64,000 nucleotides of DNA from Alteromonas abrolhosensis (lineage in GTDB: Bacteria; Pseudomonadota; Gammaproteobacteria; Enterobacterales; Alteromonadaceae). This document shows, one piece after another, positions 8,509 through 16,940 of this stretch; within the stretch, counting starts at the first letter, position 1; the number at the start of each line of letters is the position of its first letter. The DNA is taken from contig NZ_MEJH01000003.1 in NCBI RefSeq assembly GCF_001953635.1, forward strand, positions 732,403 through 796,402, given 5' to 3'. The position numbers were made by a program, and so were the translations under genes. Below the pieces are notes generated by a model. It had not been told where the DNA came from, ran no database searches, and saw only the letters and a program-made list of their open reading frames with translations.

Positions 8509-10209
8509 TTACTTTGCATTTTTCACTTCCATTGCCTGTGTGCGCTTGTCTTTAAAATCAGAGTCGCGTTTCCAGTATGGCCACACGTCGCCTTGGGCGT
8601 AATAGTTCAGCATAGAGCCGATAAGTGAGAGGTCTTGTTGCACACCACCTAAAGTCCAGCTTGGAAGGTAATCGTCATCTGCTTTATGGTAGCGCTTCGC
8701 GATGAAGCTAGGGTCGGTATCGCCTAAGCTCATAAATAAAATGGAAGGCACGCCCTGTTTAGCAAGCGCGAAGTGATCCGAGCGAAAGAACAATCCATTT
8801 TGAGGTCGCGGATCCATTTTGACGTTTCGCCCTTGTAGCGCGGCAGCTGTTGCTAAATCATCTTCAATAGATAAATAGCCTTCGCCGTACTGCAAGATGT
8901 AATCGACGCCATCATTTACATTCATGCCATCGATATTTAGAAAAGCCACCATGTTTGACGTAGGTACGGGTGGGTTATTTGCAAAATAATCTGCACCGAG
9001 TAGCCCTGTTTCTTCAGCGGTAAACGCGCTGAACATAAGTGTGCGTGCAAAGCCCTCTTCGCGTTTTGAAAGCGCATCTGCCAATGTGAGCACACCTGCT
9101 ACGCCAGACGCGTTGTCTACCGCACCATTGTAAATAGTGGTTTGGCCGTTTTTATCAACTTTGCCTAAGTGATCCCAGTGAGCGTGAAGCATTACCCACT
9201 CTTCTGGCTTATCCGTTCCTTCTAAAATACCTGCTACGTTTTGCGATTCGGCGCGCTCTATTGTATTAGTGAAACTCAACGATGCTTTCGTGTTTAGGGC
9301 GATGGGCGTAAACCCAGGCTTTGAAGCTTTGTTTTTAAGCTCGCCATAATCTAACCCCGCCTTTTCAAACAGCTGTCTGGCGGCATGTAGGTGAAGCCAC
9401 CCCATTACACCAACTTGTGAAGCATTGTTGTTGTCGTCGACTAAACTGAATTTGGTATTGGAATTTGAGTTTTCGACTACGCCCCATCCGTAGCCCGCTG
9501 GCATGGTTTCATGAATGATGAAGACCGCTTCCGCCCCCTGCCTAGCAGCTTCTTCATATTTGTATGTCCAACGACCGTAATAGGTCATTGCGTTGCCCTG
9601 AAAAAGATTTGGATCTTTAGACGCAAAACCCGGGTCGTTTACCAGCATTACAACGGTTTTTCCTTTTACATCAAGGCCGGCGTAATCATTCCAATTGTAC
9701 TCTGGGGCATTAATGCCATAACCCACAAAAATAACGTCACTATTTGCAAGTGAGTAGTCATTAACAATGCGCTGAGTTCGGGCGGTAAACTCGCTACCTG
9801 CGCTAAAATCAAGCCCGCCTATTTTTAAGTTTGAAATGTTCTTAGGCGTTATTTTGGCTAAAGGCACAGCTTGGGTGTAGCTATCGCCAAAGGCTGGCTT
9901 CAACCCTAGCTTTTTGTATTGGGTTACCAAGTAATCGACTGTTTTCTCTTCACCTTTCGACAAAGGCCCTCGCCCTTCAAACTCATCGCTTGCCAGTGTT
10001 TTAACGTGCTGACGATATACGTCCAAATCGATAGAGGCGTCACTCAGCGTCATCTCTTCACTTTTTGCCGTCGCCGACGATTTAACCGAAGCTAAGTTAA
10101 AAGCAGGTGCTTCGGCATTCGCCGAACCAGTCATTAAAGTAGAAGTAAGTACGGAAGCGGCGCATACAAAGGAAAAGGCGCGATAAGGTTTGCAAAGATA
10201 AGTAAACAT
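8509..10209 (-). CDS. Exported M28 family zinc peptidase with PA-domain-like insert
   Basis: A 566-residue enzyme counted from the ATG at 10209; an in-frame TTG 15 bases upstream is less likely. Residues 1-32 form a signal peptide ending near SANAEA. The catalytic M28 domain shows the expected two-zinc ligand series: His in HAHWDHLG, Asp in GAVDNASG, the Glu pair in TAEETGLLG, Asp in LNIDGMN and His in RSDHFALA. A protease-associated domain lies in the middle (about residues 130-290). Such aminopeptidases release N-terminal residues from peptides in the periplasm or outside the cell, consistent with a marine heterotroph living on protein. The ubiI terminator sits immediately upstream, so this gene needs its own promoter in the short gap before 10209. 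Confidence 0.9.
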   Translation of the reverse strand: MFTYLCKPYRAFSFVCAASVLTSTLMTGSANAEAPAFNLASVKSSATAKSEEMTLSDASIDLDVYRQHVKTLASDEFEGRGPLSKGEEKTVDYLVTQYKKLGLKPAFGDSYTQAVPLAKITPKNISNLKIGGLDFSAGSEFTARTQRIVNDYSLANSDVIFVGYGINAPEYNWNDYAGLDVKGKTVVMLVNDPGFASKDPNLFQGNAMTYYGRWTYKYEEAARQGAEAVFIIHETMPAGYGWGVVENSNSNTKFSLVDDNNNASQVGVMGWLHLHAARQLFEKAGLDYGELKNKASKPGFTPIALNTKASLSFTNTIERAESQNVAGILEGTDKPEEWVMLHAHWDHLGKVDKNGQTTIYNGAVDNASGVAGVLTLADALSKREEGFARTLMFSAFTAEETGLLGADYFANNPPVPTSNMVAFLNIDGMNVNDGVDYILQYGEGYLSIEDDLATAAALQGRNVKMDPRPQNGLFFRSDHFALAKQGVPSILFMSLGDTDPSFIAKRYHKADDDYLPSWTLGGVQQDLSLIGSMLNYYAQGDVWPYWKRDSDFKDKRTQAMEVKNAK

Positions 10210-10227
10210 AAGCCATTGGTACAAATA

Positions 10228-10255
10228 AAAAAGGATACCGAAGGGTATCCTTTAC
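10228..10255 (-). terminator. Terminator of the ubiquinone operon
   Basis: A perfect ten-base-pair stem (AAAGGATACC, loop GAAG, GGTATCCTTT) is followed on the minus strand by a run of T residues. It is the first strong terminator downstream of ubiI for leftward transcription, and it lies beyond the repeat cassette at 10294-10497. Confidence 0.85.
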
Positions 10256-10293
10256 CGCATACTATCTCAACGCCAAAGCGACTAAACCACAAG

Positions 10294-10497
10294 AATGGGG
10301 TCAGAGTACATTTAAATTGGGGTCAGAGTACATTTCTTCGGTTTTGAAGCGAAAAACTAACTAACAAACTTCACCATCGGTTTTCGCCATGAGGCAAAAA
10401 TACAAAAATGGGGGCAGTGTACTTTTCTTCAGTTTTGAAATAGGTAAAGCCAATAATGTACTCTGACCCCATTATTTAAATGTACTCTGACCCCATT
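10294..10497. repeat. Inverted-repeat cassette with five GGGGTCAGAGTACATTT copies
   Basis: Two tandem direct copies of GGGGTCAGAGTACATTT lie at 10297-10313 and 10319-10335. Two copies on the opposite strand lie at about 10457-10471 and 10481-10495. A fifth, degenerate copy is near 10409-10425. The outer pairs form an inverted repeat of about 40 bases that could fold into a long hairpin. The bases after the second copy (cttcGgttttgaa) recur after the degenerate copy (cttcAgttttgaa), so the internal unit is also duplicated. No open frame lies between the arms. This motif is familiar from the flanks of IS200-like/REP-associated Y1 transposase genes in gammaproteobacteria, so a non-autonomous element is likely; that link is from general knowledge, not shown here. 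Confidence 0.75.
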
Positions 10498-10508
10498 TTT
10501 TTTTGGGT

Positions 10509-11681
10509 TTATAGGCCCATGGCGTGGCTGACAAAGGCGTTTTTAATGGTGCTGAGTTTATCTGTGGCTGAAAGGCCAATTCCTCTGACCAACTTTTTGA
10601 AAGGGTCGTCGCCGTCGAATAAGAATTTGAAGCCGTCCATTGCGGCAATCATTTTCATGGCTTCTGTTTTACGGCTTCGTTCGTAGCTGCGTAAGTGTTT
10701 GTACAAACCTATGTCTTTGCTCGATACTTTTAAGTTGTTTAGGGTTTCCGCCAATGCGAGCGCATCTTGCATACCCAAGTTAGCGCCCTGACCTGCAAGC
10801 GGGTGAATGGTATGAGCAGCATCGCCTACTAGCACCACACCGTCTTTAGCCCACTGGCGTGCATAACGCATGGTCAACGGAAAAGCGGCGCGCTCTGTTT
10901 CAAGCGCTATAGTGCCAAGAACGCTATTGCTAGCCGCAGTTAACGCATTACAGAACGCAACGTCGTCCAACGCCATTAGTGAGTTCGCTTGCTCTGGTGT
11001 TTGTGACCACACAATTGAACATACATTTGGCTCAGACATAGGCAGTAGCGCGAGCGGCCCTGTGGGTGTGAACGCTTGTCTCGCCACATTATTATGCGGC
11101 TCTACCGTTGTGATATTAGCGACAATCGCCGTATGTTCGTAGTCTTTAAAAGTAATAGGCAGGCCAGCCTGCTTTCTTACAAATGAGTTGGCGCCATCAG
11201 CGCCTACTAATAATCTGCAGCTTAGTACGTCATCATTATCTAGCATCAGCATGGTTTGATTTGGACCAGCTAACACTCTATCAATACCCGCAGTAATCAA
11301 CTGCACATTAGGCTGCGCTTCCACAGATTTAGACAGTGCATTAACCAAAGCTTGGTTCTCTACAATCACGCCAAGCGCATCGCTTCCCATTTCATCACAT
11401 GAAAAGTGAATATCGCCAAAACTATCTTTGTCCCATACATGCATGTCGGTGTAAGGGTTGGCGCGGTCTTGCTGTAAATGAGGCCACACGTCAAACTGCT
11501 GCAGCGCTTTAATATTCGCCTGGTTGATGGCACTCACTCTTGCCGTCGGCTTATCTTCAAGTGCTTGATAACATGAAGCCTTATCAATAACGGCTACGCT
11601 CAGTTCGCTTTCTTTTAGCGCCGCTGCAAGGGTTAGCCCTACAATCCCGCCGCCTACTATCGCTATATCAACATGTTGCAT
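10509..11681 (-). CDS. ubiI: UbiI-type FAD-dependent ubiquinone hydroxylase
   Basis: A 390-residue flavoprotein monooxygenase of the UbiH/UbiF/VisC family. The N-terminal FAD-binding GxGxxG motif appears as VGGGIVGLTLA. The GDAAHTIHPLAGQG segment binding the FAD ribityl chain lies near residue 290. The ATG at 11681 was chosen: it directly precedes the FAD motif and overlaps the end of ubiH by 14 bases, the usual translational coupling. In E. coli the same order (pepP-ubiH-ubiI) encodes the C5 hydroxylase of 2-octaprenylphenol. The fourth-position gene is therefore assigned ubiI by context; the protein alone would not separate it from UbiF. The stop codon is directly followed by the repeat cassette. 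Confidence 0.85.
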   Translation of the reverse strand: MQHVDIAIVGGGIVGLTLAAALKESELSVAVIDKASCYQALEDKPTARVSAINQANIKALQQFDVWPHLQQDRANPYTDMHVWDKDSFGDIHFSCDEMGSDALGVIVENQALVNALSKSVEAQPNVQLITAGIDRVLAGPNQTMLMLDNDDVLSCRLLVGADGANSFVRKQAGLPITFKDYEHTAIVANITTVEPHNNVARQAFTPTGPLALLPMSEPNVCSIVWSQTPEQANSLMALDDVAFCNALTAASNSVLGTIALETERAAFPLTMRYARQWAKDGVVLVGDAAHTIHPLAGQGANLGMQDALALAETLNNLKVSSKDIGLYKHLRSYERSRKTEAMKMIAAMDGFKFLFDGDDPFKKLVRGIGLSATDKLSTIKNAFVSHAMGL

Positions 11682-13098
11682 TGTTATCTCTATTTTTCTG
11701 TGAAGTTTCGCCGTAGCCGGTCGTATGCTTAACAAACGCTTTTTTCGCCTGAGGCATCATACTTAACGCCAGTAGCGATACATTACGCCCAATTACTGTA
11801 GGAAAATACTGATTTGAAAAAGTGCGTACCAAGGTGTCAGTTAAAACAACCGTTTTATCTCTATCTGCTTTACGTAAATTAGCGTAATGCTGAGTGACGC
11901 TAAAAGCGCCGGCATCGAAATTACATGATGCATTGGTTTCACTTTGCTCGATGTGCGTCTCACTCTGAGCAGAGTTCAAAGTTGAATTTGGCGATGAAGT
12001 TAACGCTTCGTTTGGCAAAGTACTCTCAATATTACTCAACGCTGATTGCTGTGTGTATTTTTGCGCTTCCGCTTGCAGTACAGACACTAAGCTACTTAAA
12101 TCGCGTAGACCTAAATTAAAACCCTGCCCTGCAATAGGGTGCAGAGCCTGCGCTGCATTCCCTACCAGCACTGTACGGTGGCTAGCGACCTGCTCGGCTT
12201 TAGTCAGCGCCAAGGGATAACTTGCCAATTCACTCACTCTGAGCACTTTGCCTTGTCTATAGCCAAACGCTTCTTGAAGGGCCTGAATGAATGCCTCTTC
12301 ACTTAATGCCATTAAAGACTTTGCGGCGTCAGTTTCTGCCGTCCACACAACAGAAAAGCCGTTCCCAGCGGCTTTAACACCATCTATTTCGCTGTCAAAA
12401 GGAAGGAATGCTAGCGGTCCGTTTTCAGTAAAACGCTCGTACGCTTTGTTTTCATGGGGAAGCTGGGTGTGAACATTAAAGACAATTGCGGTTTGATGAT
12501 AATCTGCAATCGTTTTTGTAATGCCAATCTGTTCAGCTAACCCCGAACGACCGCCATCAGCGAGTACCAACAGTTTTGCCTTAAGCGATTGCCCGCTATC
12601 TAGCTGCACCTCTACAAAATCGCGGTGCTGCTTTACATTCGTTACTTTGGCGGGTGCAATATATTGGTAACTTGAACTGGCATTTGCCGCCAATCGAGTC
12701 AGCGCGCTTAAGCTCACGACTTGCCCGAATGCTTCAATGTGATAGTCGCTACTTTCAAGATTTAATAAACCTAAATGCCCTTTATCACTAACCTCAATAT
12801 GCTTAATTTGAGGAGGCAATTCACCATTGTGTTGTTTGGCTAAGTTATCTAAATCTAACCCCAACTGTGCGAGTTCGTTTACCGTGCGCCTTGCTAAAGC
12901 AATAACACGGGTGTCGGTAAAAGGGTTAAAATCCTCAAAGCTTTTACTGGTTTGCTCGGGGTCTGCTGCATCTATAAGAGTGACGGACAGCCCTGAGTTA
13001 TCAACAGGTGATACTTTTTCTGCAAGCGCTTTAGCTAATACAGTACCTACAATACCACCACCAATAATTACTACATCAACCGCTTTTGCCGATTCCAC
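11668..13098 (-). CDS. ubiH: UbiH, 2-octaprenyl-6-methoxyphenol hydroxylase
   Basis: A 476-residue FAD-dependent hydroxylase for the C1 position in ubiquinone synthesis. It begins with a GTG codon at 13098 preceded by AGGAAG. The Rossmann motif IIGGGIVGTVLA lies at residues 10-21, and the GNAAQALHPIAGQGFNLGLRD segment at about 311-332. It is about 80 residues longer than E. coli UbiH (392). Most of the excess is a Ser/Thr/Asn/Glu-rich stretch at about residues 344-395, between the FAD motif and the last helices. This looks like a surface loop expansion rather than a domain. The frame is intact. It is coupled to ubiI by a 14-base overlap and lies in the ygfB-pepP-ubiH-ubiI order. Confidence 0.88.
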   Translation of the reverse strand: MESAKAVDVVIIGGGIVGTVLAKALAEKVSPVDNSGLSVTLIDAADPEQTSKSFEDFNPFTDTRVIALARRTVNELAQLGLDLDNLAKQHNGELPPQIKHIEVSDKGHLGLLNLESSDYHIEAFGQVVSLSALTRLAANASSSYQYIAPAKVTNVKQHRDFVEVQLDSGQSLKAKLLVLADGGRSGLAEQIGITKTIADYHQTAIVFNVHTQLPHENKAYERFTENGPLAFLPFDSEIDGVKAAGNGFSVVWTAETDAAKSLMALSEEAFIQALQEAFGYRQGKVLRVSELASYPLALTKAEQVASHRTVLVGNAAQALHPIAGQGFNLGLRDLSSLVSVLQAEAQKYTQQSALSNIESTLPNEALTSSPNSTLNSAQSETHIEQSETNASCNFDAGAFSVTQHYANLRKADRDKTVVLTDTLVRTFSNQYFPTVIGRNVSLLALSMMPQAKKAFVKHTTGYGETSQKNRDNNATC

Positions 13099-13261
13099 TG
13101 TCTTCGTCTTCCTGTCGCCCAGAGACTTCGTTTTTGTTTCTAAAGCATTAATTCTGGGATTTTATTCTTCGCATAAAAGGCTAATTTTCTAGCGTGCATT
13201 TTCCCGAAAGGGCTTATTTCGCTTTTGTCACGATATTGCAAACTAAGGCAATCTTTAACAA

Positions 13262-14581
13262 TTACGCTTTACTTTCAGCCATTAGCGCTTCAATTGCATC
13301 GATATCTTTTGGCACATCCGCGGTAAGGATATCTACACCTGTCGCGGTAATCACAACATCATCTTCGATGCGTACGCCAATACCTTTATATTTTTCAGGT
13401 GCATCGCTGTCGTGGCCAATATAAACACCCGGCTCAACAGTAATAACCATACCCGGCTTTAACGGGCGGTCCTCACCGTCAATTTTGTAGTTGCCTACAT
13501 CGTGCACATCTAGCCCTAAAAAGTGCCCCAAACCGTGCATGTAAAACTCTCGCCATGTCTCATTTTCAAGGTTCTCCGCCACACTACCTTCAAGTACGCC
13601 AAGGTCAACTAAACCCTGGGTAATAATTTCCACGCTATGTAGCATAGCTTCAGAAAGCGTAACCCCTGGCGCTAACATGTCTAACACGCTTTTTTGTGCT
13701 TTTAATACAACGCTGTAAATCTCGCGCTGTGCATGTGTGAACTTCCCATTTGCTGGGAATGTTCGTGTAATATCAGCAGCATAGCCTTGATATTCTGCGC
13801 CAGCATCGATCAAGATCAAATCACCGTCATTTACCTGCGCGTTATTTTGTGTGTAATGCAAAATACAAGCATTTTCGCCACTTCCTACAATGGTACTGTA
13901 GGCAGGCGAACGGGCCCCCGCCATGGCGAACTCGTGATGAATTTCAGCTTCTAACTGATACTCGTAACATCCTGGAGCAGCAAACTGCATAGCCCGCTTG
14001 TGTGCACGGGCACTTATCTCACCCGCAGCTTTCATCACAGCCACTTCACACGCCGATTTGAACAAGCGCATTTCATGCAACATAGGTTGTAGGTCATGCA
14101 CCGCTCGGGGCGCTAGTGATTCCTTAGGGGCATCGCGCAAGGTATTTAAGGCTTCAGTAAACAGCCGATCGTGGCTCTTATTGTGGCCTAATGAAAAGTA
14201 CACATTGTCTTGACCTTGAATTGACGCTAATAGCGCTTCTTCAAGTTCTTGTAGTTCAAATGCTTCATCTAAGCTAAACCGAGCGAGCGCTGCTTCAGCT
14301 CCTAAGCGTTTACCGTGCCAAATTTCTGCACTCTTGTCTTTCTCTTGTACCACCATCGCACGATAGCTTTCACCGTAGCGAGGGTGATTAGACAAAATCA
14401 GCCACGCGTTTGGTTCTTCAAACCCTGTCAGATACCAAAAATCACTGTCTTGCCTAAACGTATATTCGGTATCGCGGCTGCGGGTTACCATGCTTGCGGC
14501 AGGGACAATACACACACTGTTCGGCTTGCATTGTGCAAGCAGTCGGTCTTGCCTAGCGATAAACTCTTGCGCACTAATCAT
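13262..14581 (-). CDS. pepP: Xaa-Pro aminopeptidase PepP
   Basis: A 439-residue cytoplasmic M24B aminopeptidase P, the same length as E. coli PepP (441). It removes N-terminal residues that precede proline. The N-terminal AMP_N domain covers about residues 1-130. The five dimanganese ligands are visible: Asp259, Asp270, His353, Glu383 and Glu406. It lies between ygfB and ubiH as in E. coli. The gap of 163 bases to ubiH is larger than usual for this operon and could hold a minor promoter, though none was identified. Confidence 0.93.
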   Translation of the reverse strand: MISAQEFIARQDRLLAQCKPNSVCIVPAASMVTRSRDTEYTFRQDSDFWYLTGFEEPNAWLILSNHPRYGESYRAMVVQEKDKSAEIWHGKRLGAEAALARFSLDEAFELQELEEALLASIQGQDNVYFSLGHNKSHDRLFTEALNTLRDAPKESLAPRAVHDLQPMLHEMRLFKSACEVAVMKAAGEISARAHKRAMQFAAPGCYEYQLEAEIHHEFAMAGARSPAYSTIVGSGENACILHYTQNNAQVNDGDLILIDAGAEYQGYAADITRTFPANGKFTHAQREIYSVVLKAQKSVLDMLAPGVTLSEAMLHSVEIITQGLVDLGVLEGSVAENLENETWREFYMHGLGHFLGLDVHDVGNYKIDGEDRPLKPGMVITVEPGVYIGHDSDAPEKYKGIGVRIEDDVVITATGVDILTADVPKDIDAIEALMAESKA

Positions 14582-14655
14582 ATAAGAGAAAACCCTAAAA
14601 AATCTCGTTGAAACAAATGGCGACTTGCTGCCACTGTATTCGCTTTAGCTTGTTA

Positions 14656-15222
14656 TTAGTGTACGGATGGCGTGTCTTGTTGATCATCTAGAAGTGATTG
14701 ACCAAGCTCACTAAAGCATAAAATTGCCGAGATTTTTACGTACTCTTCAACTTCCAACAACGCTTTTTCTGACTCTTCATCTGCGTCCATCGGCTCTTCC
14801 ATACGTGAAATATCCGAAAAATCTTCAAGCGCTTCTTTTACGTCTTCTGAGCATTGCATCAGGTCTTGCTGGTGTAAGCCAAATCCAAGCATGAACCCCT
14901 GCACCCAGTTAATGAGTGCCGCGCCGCGATCGTTGATAGGCGCTTGGTCGTCAGGGAGTAACAAAGTGAGCGCAAATTCTGGCTCAAGCAACTGCTGACA
15001 AATTTGATTGAAAAGCGTATTTAAAAGGTGCTGAGTTGAATCGCTAAACGCGTCGCCCTGATTAATAGTTTCGCTTAAGGCTTCAAGCCATTTTTGGTCG
15101 GTAAGCGACATGCCCCCACACAGCATTCCGCATAGAATGCCATGCACTTCTGCGGCGTCAACAATCACGCCTTGCTGAGAGAGTTTATTACTTACGCTAT
15201 CGTAATCGAGCTGTTTATCCAC
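14656..15222 (-). CDS. ygfB: YgfB family protein (UPF0149/YecA-like)
   Basis: A 188-residue acidic cytoplasmic protein of the UPF0149 family (YgfB/YecA). The family-typical motif LCGMLCGG lies near residues 31-38, with a C-terminal acidic helical part. The start was set at the GTG at 15222, preceded by AGAGAACG, because it gives a length close to E. coli YgfB (192) and the usual beginning before the YDSV segment. An upstream in-frame ATG at 15267 would add 15 residues unlike the family. It heads the pepP-ubiH-ubiI operon as in E. coli. Its function is uncertain; in Pseudomonas a homologue influences beta-lactamase expression. Confidence 0.85.
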   Translation of the reverse strand: MDKQLDYDSVSNKLSQQGVIVDAAEVHGILCGMLCGGMSLTDQKWLEALSETINQGDAFSDSTQHLLNTLFNQICQQLLEPEFALTLLLPDDQAPINDRGAALINWVQGFMLGFGLHQQDLMQCSEDVKEALEDFSDISRMEEPMDADEESEKALLEVEEYVKISAILCFSELGQSLLDDQQDTPSVH

Positions 15223-15650
15223 GAATCGTTCTCTTTTGTTTTGAATAGTTTGAGATACAAGCGCCACTTTTACATAGCAGTATATTACTGTCTATTTTGG
15301 CGGTGACTTATGTCAATGTCATCTCTTGATGGAATTAATACTAGCAAAAATCAATGTGCAACGCTTCCTTTTGCCTTGCCTTTGCCCTAACTTTGAACAG
15401 ACCAAAGACCGCTCTTCAAGCTATTGTAGTCATCAGTCGTACACACTTTGCACAGCTAGCGGTAAGCATTGATTACGCACTGCTCAAACAGTATCGAATT
15501 TTAGGTCATTCACCTAAATTCATTGCTGTATGGCTAGCAACATAGACAGATTTAATCTAAGATCGTTGATGTTGGATACGGAATTCCTCTCGCATCAGCG
15601 TTACGACATTCTTTCGCGTTTTAATAGTCAATTTACCTGATTGGTTGTTA
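15223..15650. other. Intergenic region between ygfB and the 6S RNA promoter
   Basis: This interval separates divergent transcription units. In E. coli zapA lies in this position, but no frame here encodes a ZapA-like protein. A 63-codon open frame at 15354-15545 has no recognisable features and no good ribosome binding site, so it was left out. A promoter for ygfB must lie near 15230-15300, but no convincing hexamer pair was found. Confidence 0.4.
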
Positions 15651-15695
15651 TTGAGCTTCTTTTATATGCGTGTATAATTGCTGACCAATTGGTCA
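15651..15695 (+). promoter_or_regulatory. Sigma-70 promoter with palindromic operator
   Basis: A -35 box TTGAGC (15651-15656), a 16-base spacer and a consensus -10 box TATAAT (15673-15678) are followed at once by a perfect 14-base palindrome, TGACCAATTGGTCA (15682-15695). The palindrome covers the expected start point, a typical position for a repressor operator. Its symmetry resembles sites of TetR-type repressors, but the regulator is not identifiable. The promoter points toward 6S RNA and the ribokinase gene. Confidence 0.6.
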
Positions 15696-15818
15696 AGAAA
15701 ATAGTATTTTTTTACCGCTTTTATAATCACCACGCAAAATAGTTATAAAGCGCCTTAGCTGATCCTCTTCACTGGATCTCGCGTTTGTTATACCCTGTTG
15801 CGTTAATACAACAACAAT

Positions 15819-15998
15819 GTTTCCTGGGATGTTTGCTAGTTCATTCATGTCCCTGGCCGATGCTTTAAACCAAGGAAGTTGAAACAGCTGCTATTGTGCA
15901 AGCTCGACGCGTATCGAGAAGCCTACGGCAATTGTGATACTTCCGCCCTGAACTTTTCGGTTCACGGGCGAAACATGGACAGCGGCATTCTGGGAAGC
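15819..15998 (+). ncRNA. ssrS: 6S RNA
   Basis: A roughly 180-base RNA that binds RNA polymerase holding sigma-70 and dampens transcription in stationary phase. The ends pair with each other: GTTTCCTGGGATG at 15819-15831 with GCATTCTGGGAAGC at about 15985-15998, allowing G-U pairs. This mirrors the closing stem of E. coli 6S RNA. The shared blocks GATGTTTGC, GTCCCTG-GCCGAT, GAGAAGCCT and the CCTGAAC...GTTCACGGG hairpin appear in the expected order. The location near fau (ygfA) and opposite ygfB also matches E. coli. The exact ends are estimated from the pairing. Confidence 0.85.
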
Positions 15999-16021
15999 GC
16001 CCTCTTTCGACGGAAGAAGAA

Positions 16022-16918
16022 ATGGCAATAATAAATTTTGGCTCTATAAATATTGACCACGTTTATCAGGTAGAACACTTTGTGCAACCTGGTGAGACGT
16101 TGGCCTCTACCCATTACCAAACCTTATTAGGTGGTAAGGGTGCAAACCAGTCTATTGCTTTAGCGCAAGCAGGTGCAGACGTACGACACGTCGGTAGCAT
16201 TCACGAAAACGACGCATCATTCAAACAAGACCTTATCAAAAAAGGTGTTGATTGCCGCGGTGTGAAGTGTTCAGAAGTCCCTTCAGGCCACGCGATTATT
16301 CAAGTTACGCCAAGCGGTGAGAACGCCATTGTATTATTTGGTGGTGCTAACCAAACCATTACTGCGAAAACAGTAATGCAGGCGCTAGACGATACGCGTC
16401 CTTCAGACTGGGTATTAACTCAGAATGAAACCAGCAGCATTGAAGAAGTACTTCGCCAAGCGAAAGAAAAGCAGCTTAAAGTAGCCTTTAACCCAGCGCC
16501 TATGAGCGAGTCGGTTAAGCAACTTCCATTGGATTGTGTCGATTTACTTATTGTAAACGAAACAGAAGCTGCCGCGATTACCGGTAAAGAAGAACTTGAA
16601 GATATTGTGACAGTGTTCAAAGAGCAGTGGTCACACTGCGAAGTTATTATTACACTGGGTAAGGCTGGTGTAATGATGCTGCGCAAAAACGATGTTGTGG
16701 AAGTAAAAGCATTCTCTGTAGATGCGGTAGATACCACTGCAGCTGGTGACACCTTTATCGGTTATTTCCTGTCTGCATACAGCAACCACACCGATGCTAA
16801 GCAAGCATTGCGTCGCGGGTGTGCAGCTTCGGCCATTGCGGTAACACGCGAGGGCGCAGCACAGAGTATTCCAACACAAAAAGAAGTGGATCGTTTCTTA
16901 GCGAAACACGCCAACTAG
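16022..16918 (+). CDS. rbsK: Ribokinase
   Basis: A 298-residue PfkB-family sugar kinase that phosphorylates D-ribose to ribose 5-phosphate using ATP. The first family signature GGKGAN lies at residues 37-42. The second signature, with the anion hole and catalytic base, is DTTAAGD at 237-243, Asp243 being the predicted base. Length fits ribokinase (E. coli RbsK 309). It starts 24 bases after the 6S RNA end and ends 22 bases before a nucleoside hydrolase gene. The pair fits a nucleoside salvage route: hydrolase releases ribose, ribokinase phosphorylates it. Another PfkB substrate is possible but less likely given this context. Confidence 0.88.
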   Translation: MAIINFGSINIDHVYQVEHFVQPGETLASTHYQTLLGGKGANQSIALAQAGADVRHVGSIHENDASFKQDLIKKGVDCRGVKCSEVPSGHAIIQVTPSGENAIVLFGGANQTITAKTVMQALDDTRPSDWVLTQNETSSIEEVLRQAKEKQLKVAFNPAPMSESVKQLPLDCVDLLIVNETEAAAITGKEELEDIVTVFKEQWSHCEVIITLGKAGVMMLRKNDVVEVKAFSVDAVDTTAAGDTFIGYFLSAYSNHTDAKQALRRGCAASAIAVTREGAAQSIPTQKEVDRFLAKHAN

Positions 16919-16940
16919 CAAGACGCATTGAGATAAATTG

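Noticed and set aside
15354..15545. 63-codon frame where zapA would be expected
   Set aside because: No ZapA features, no good ribosome binding site, and composition unlike neighbouring genes.
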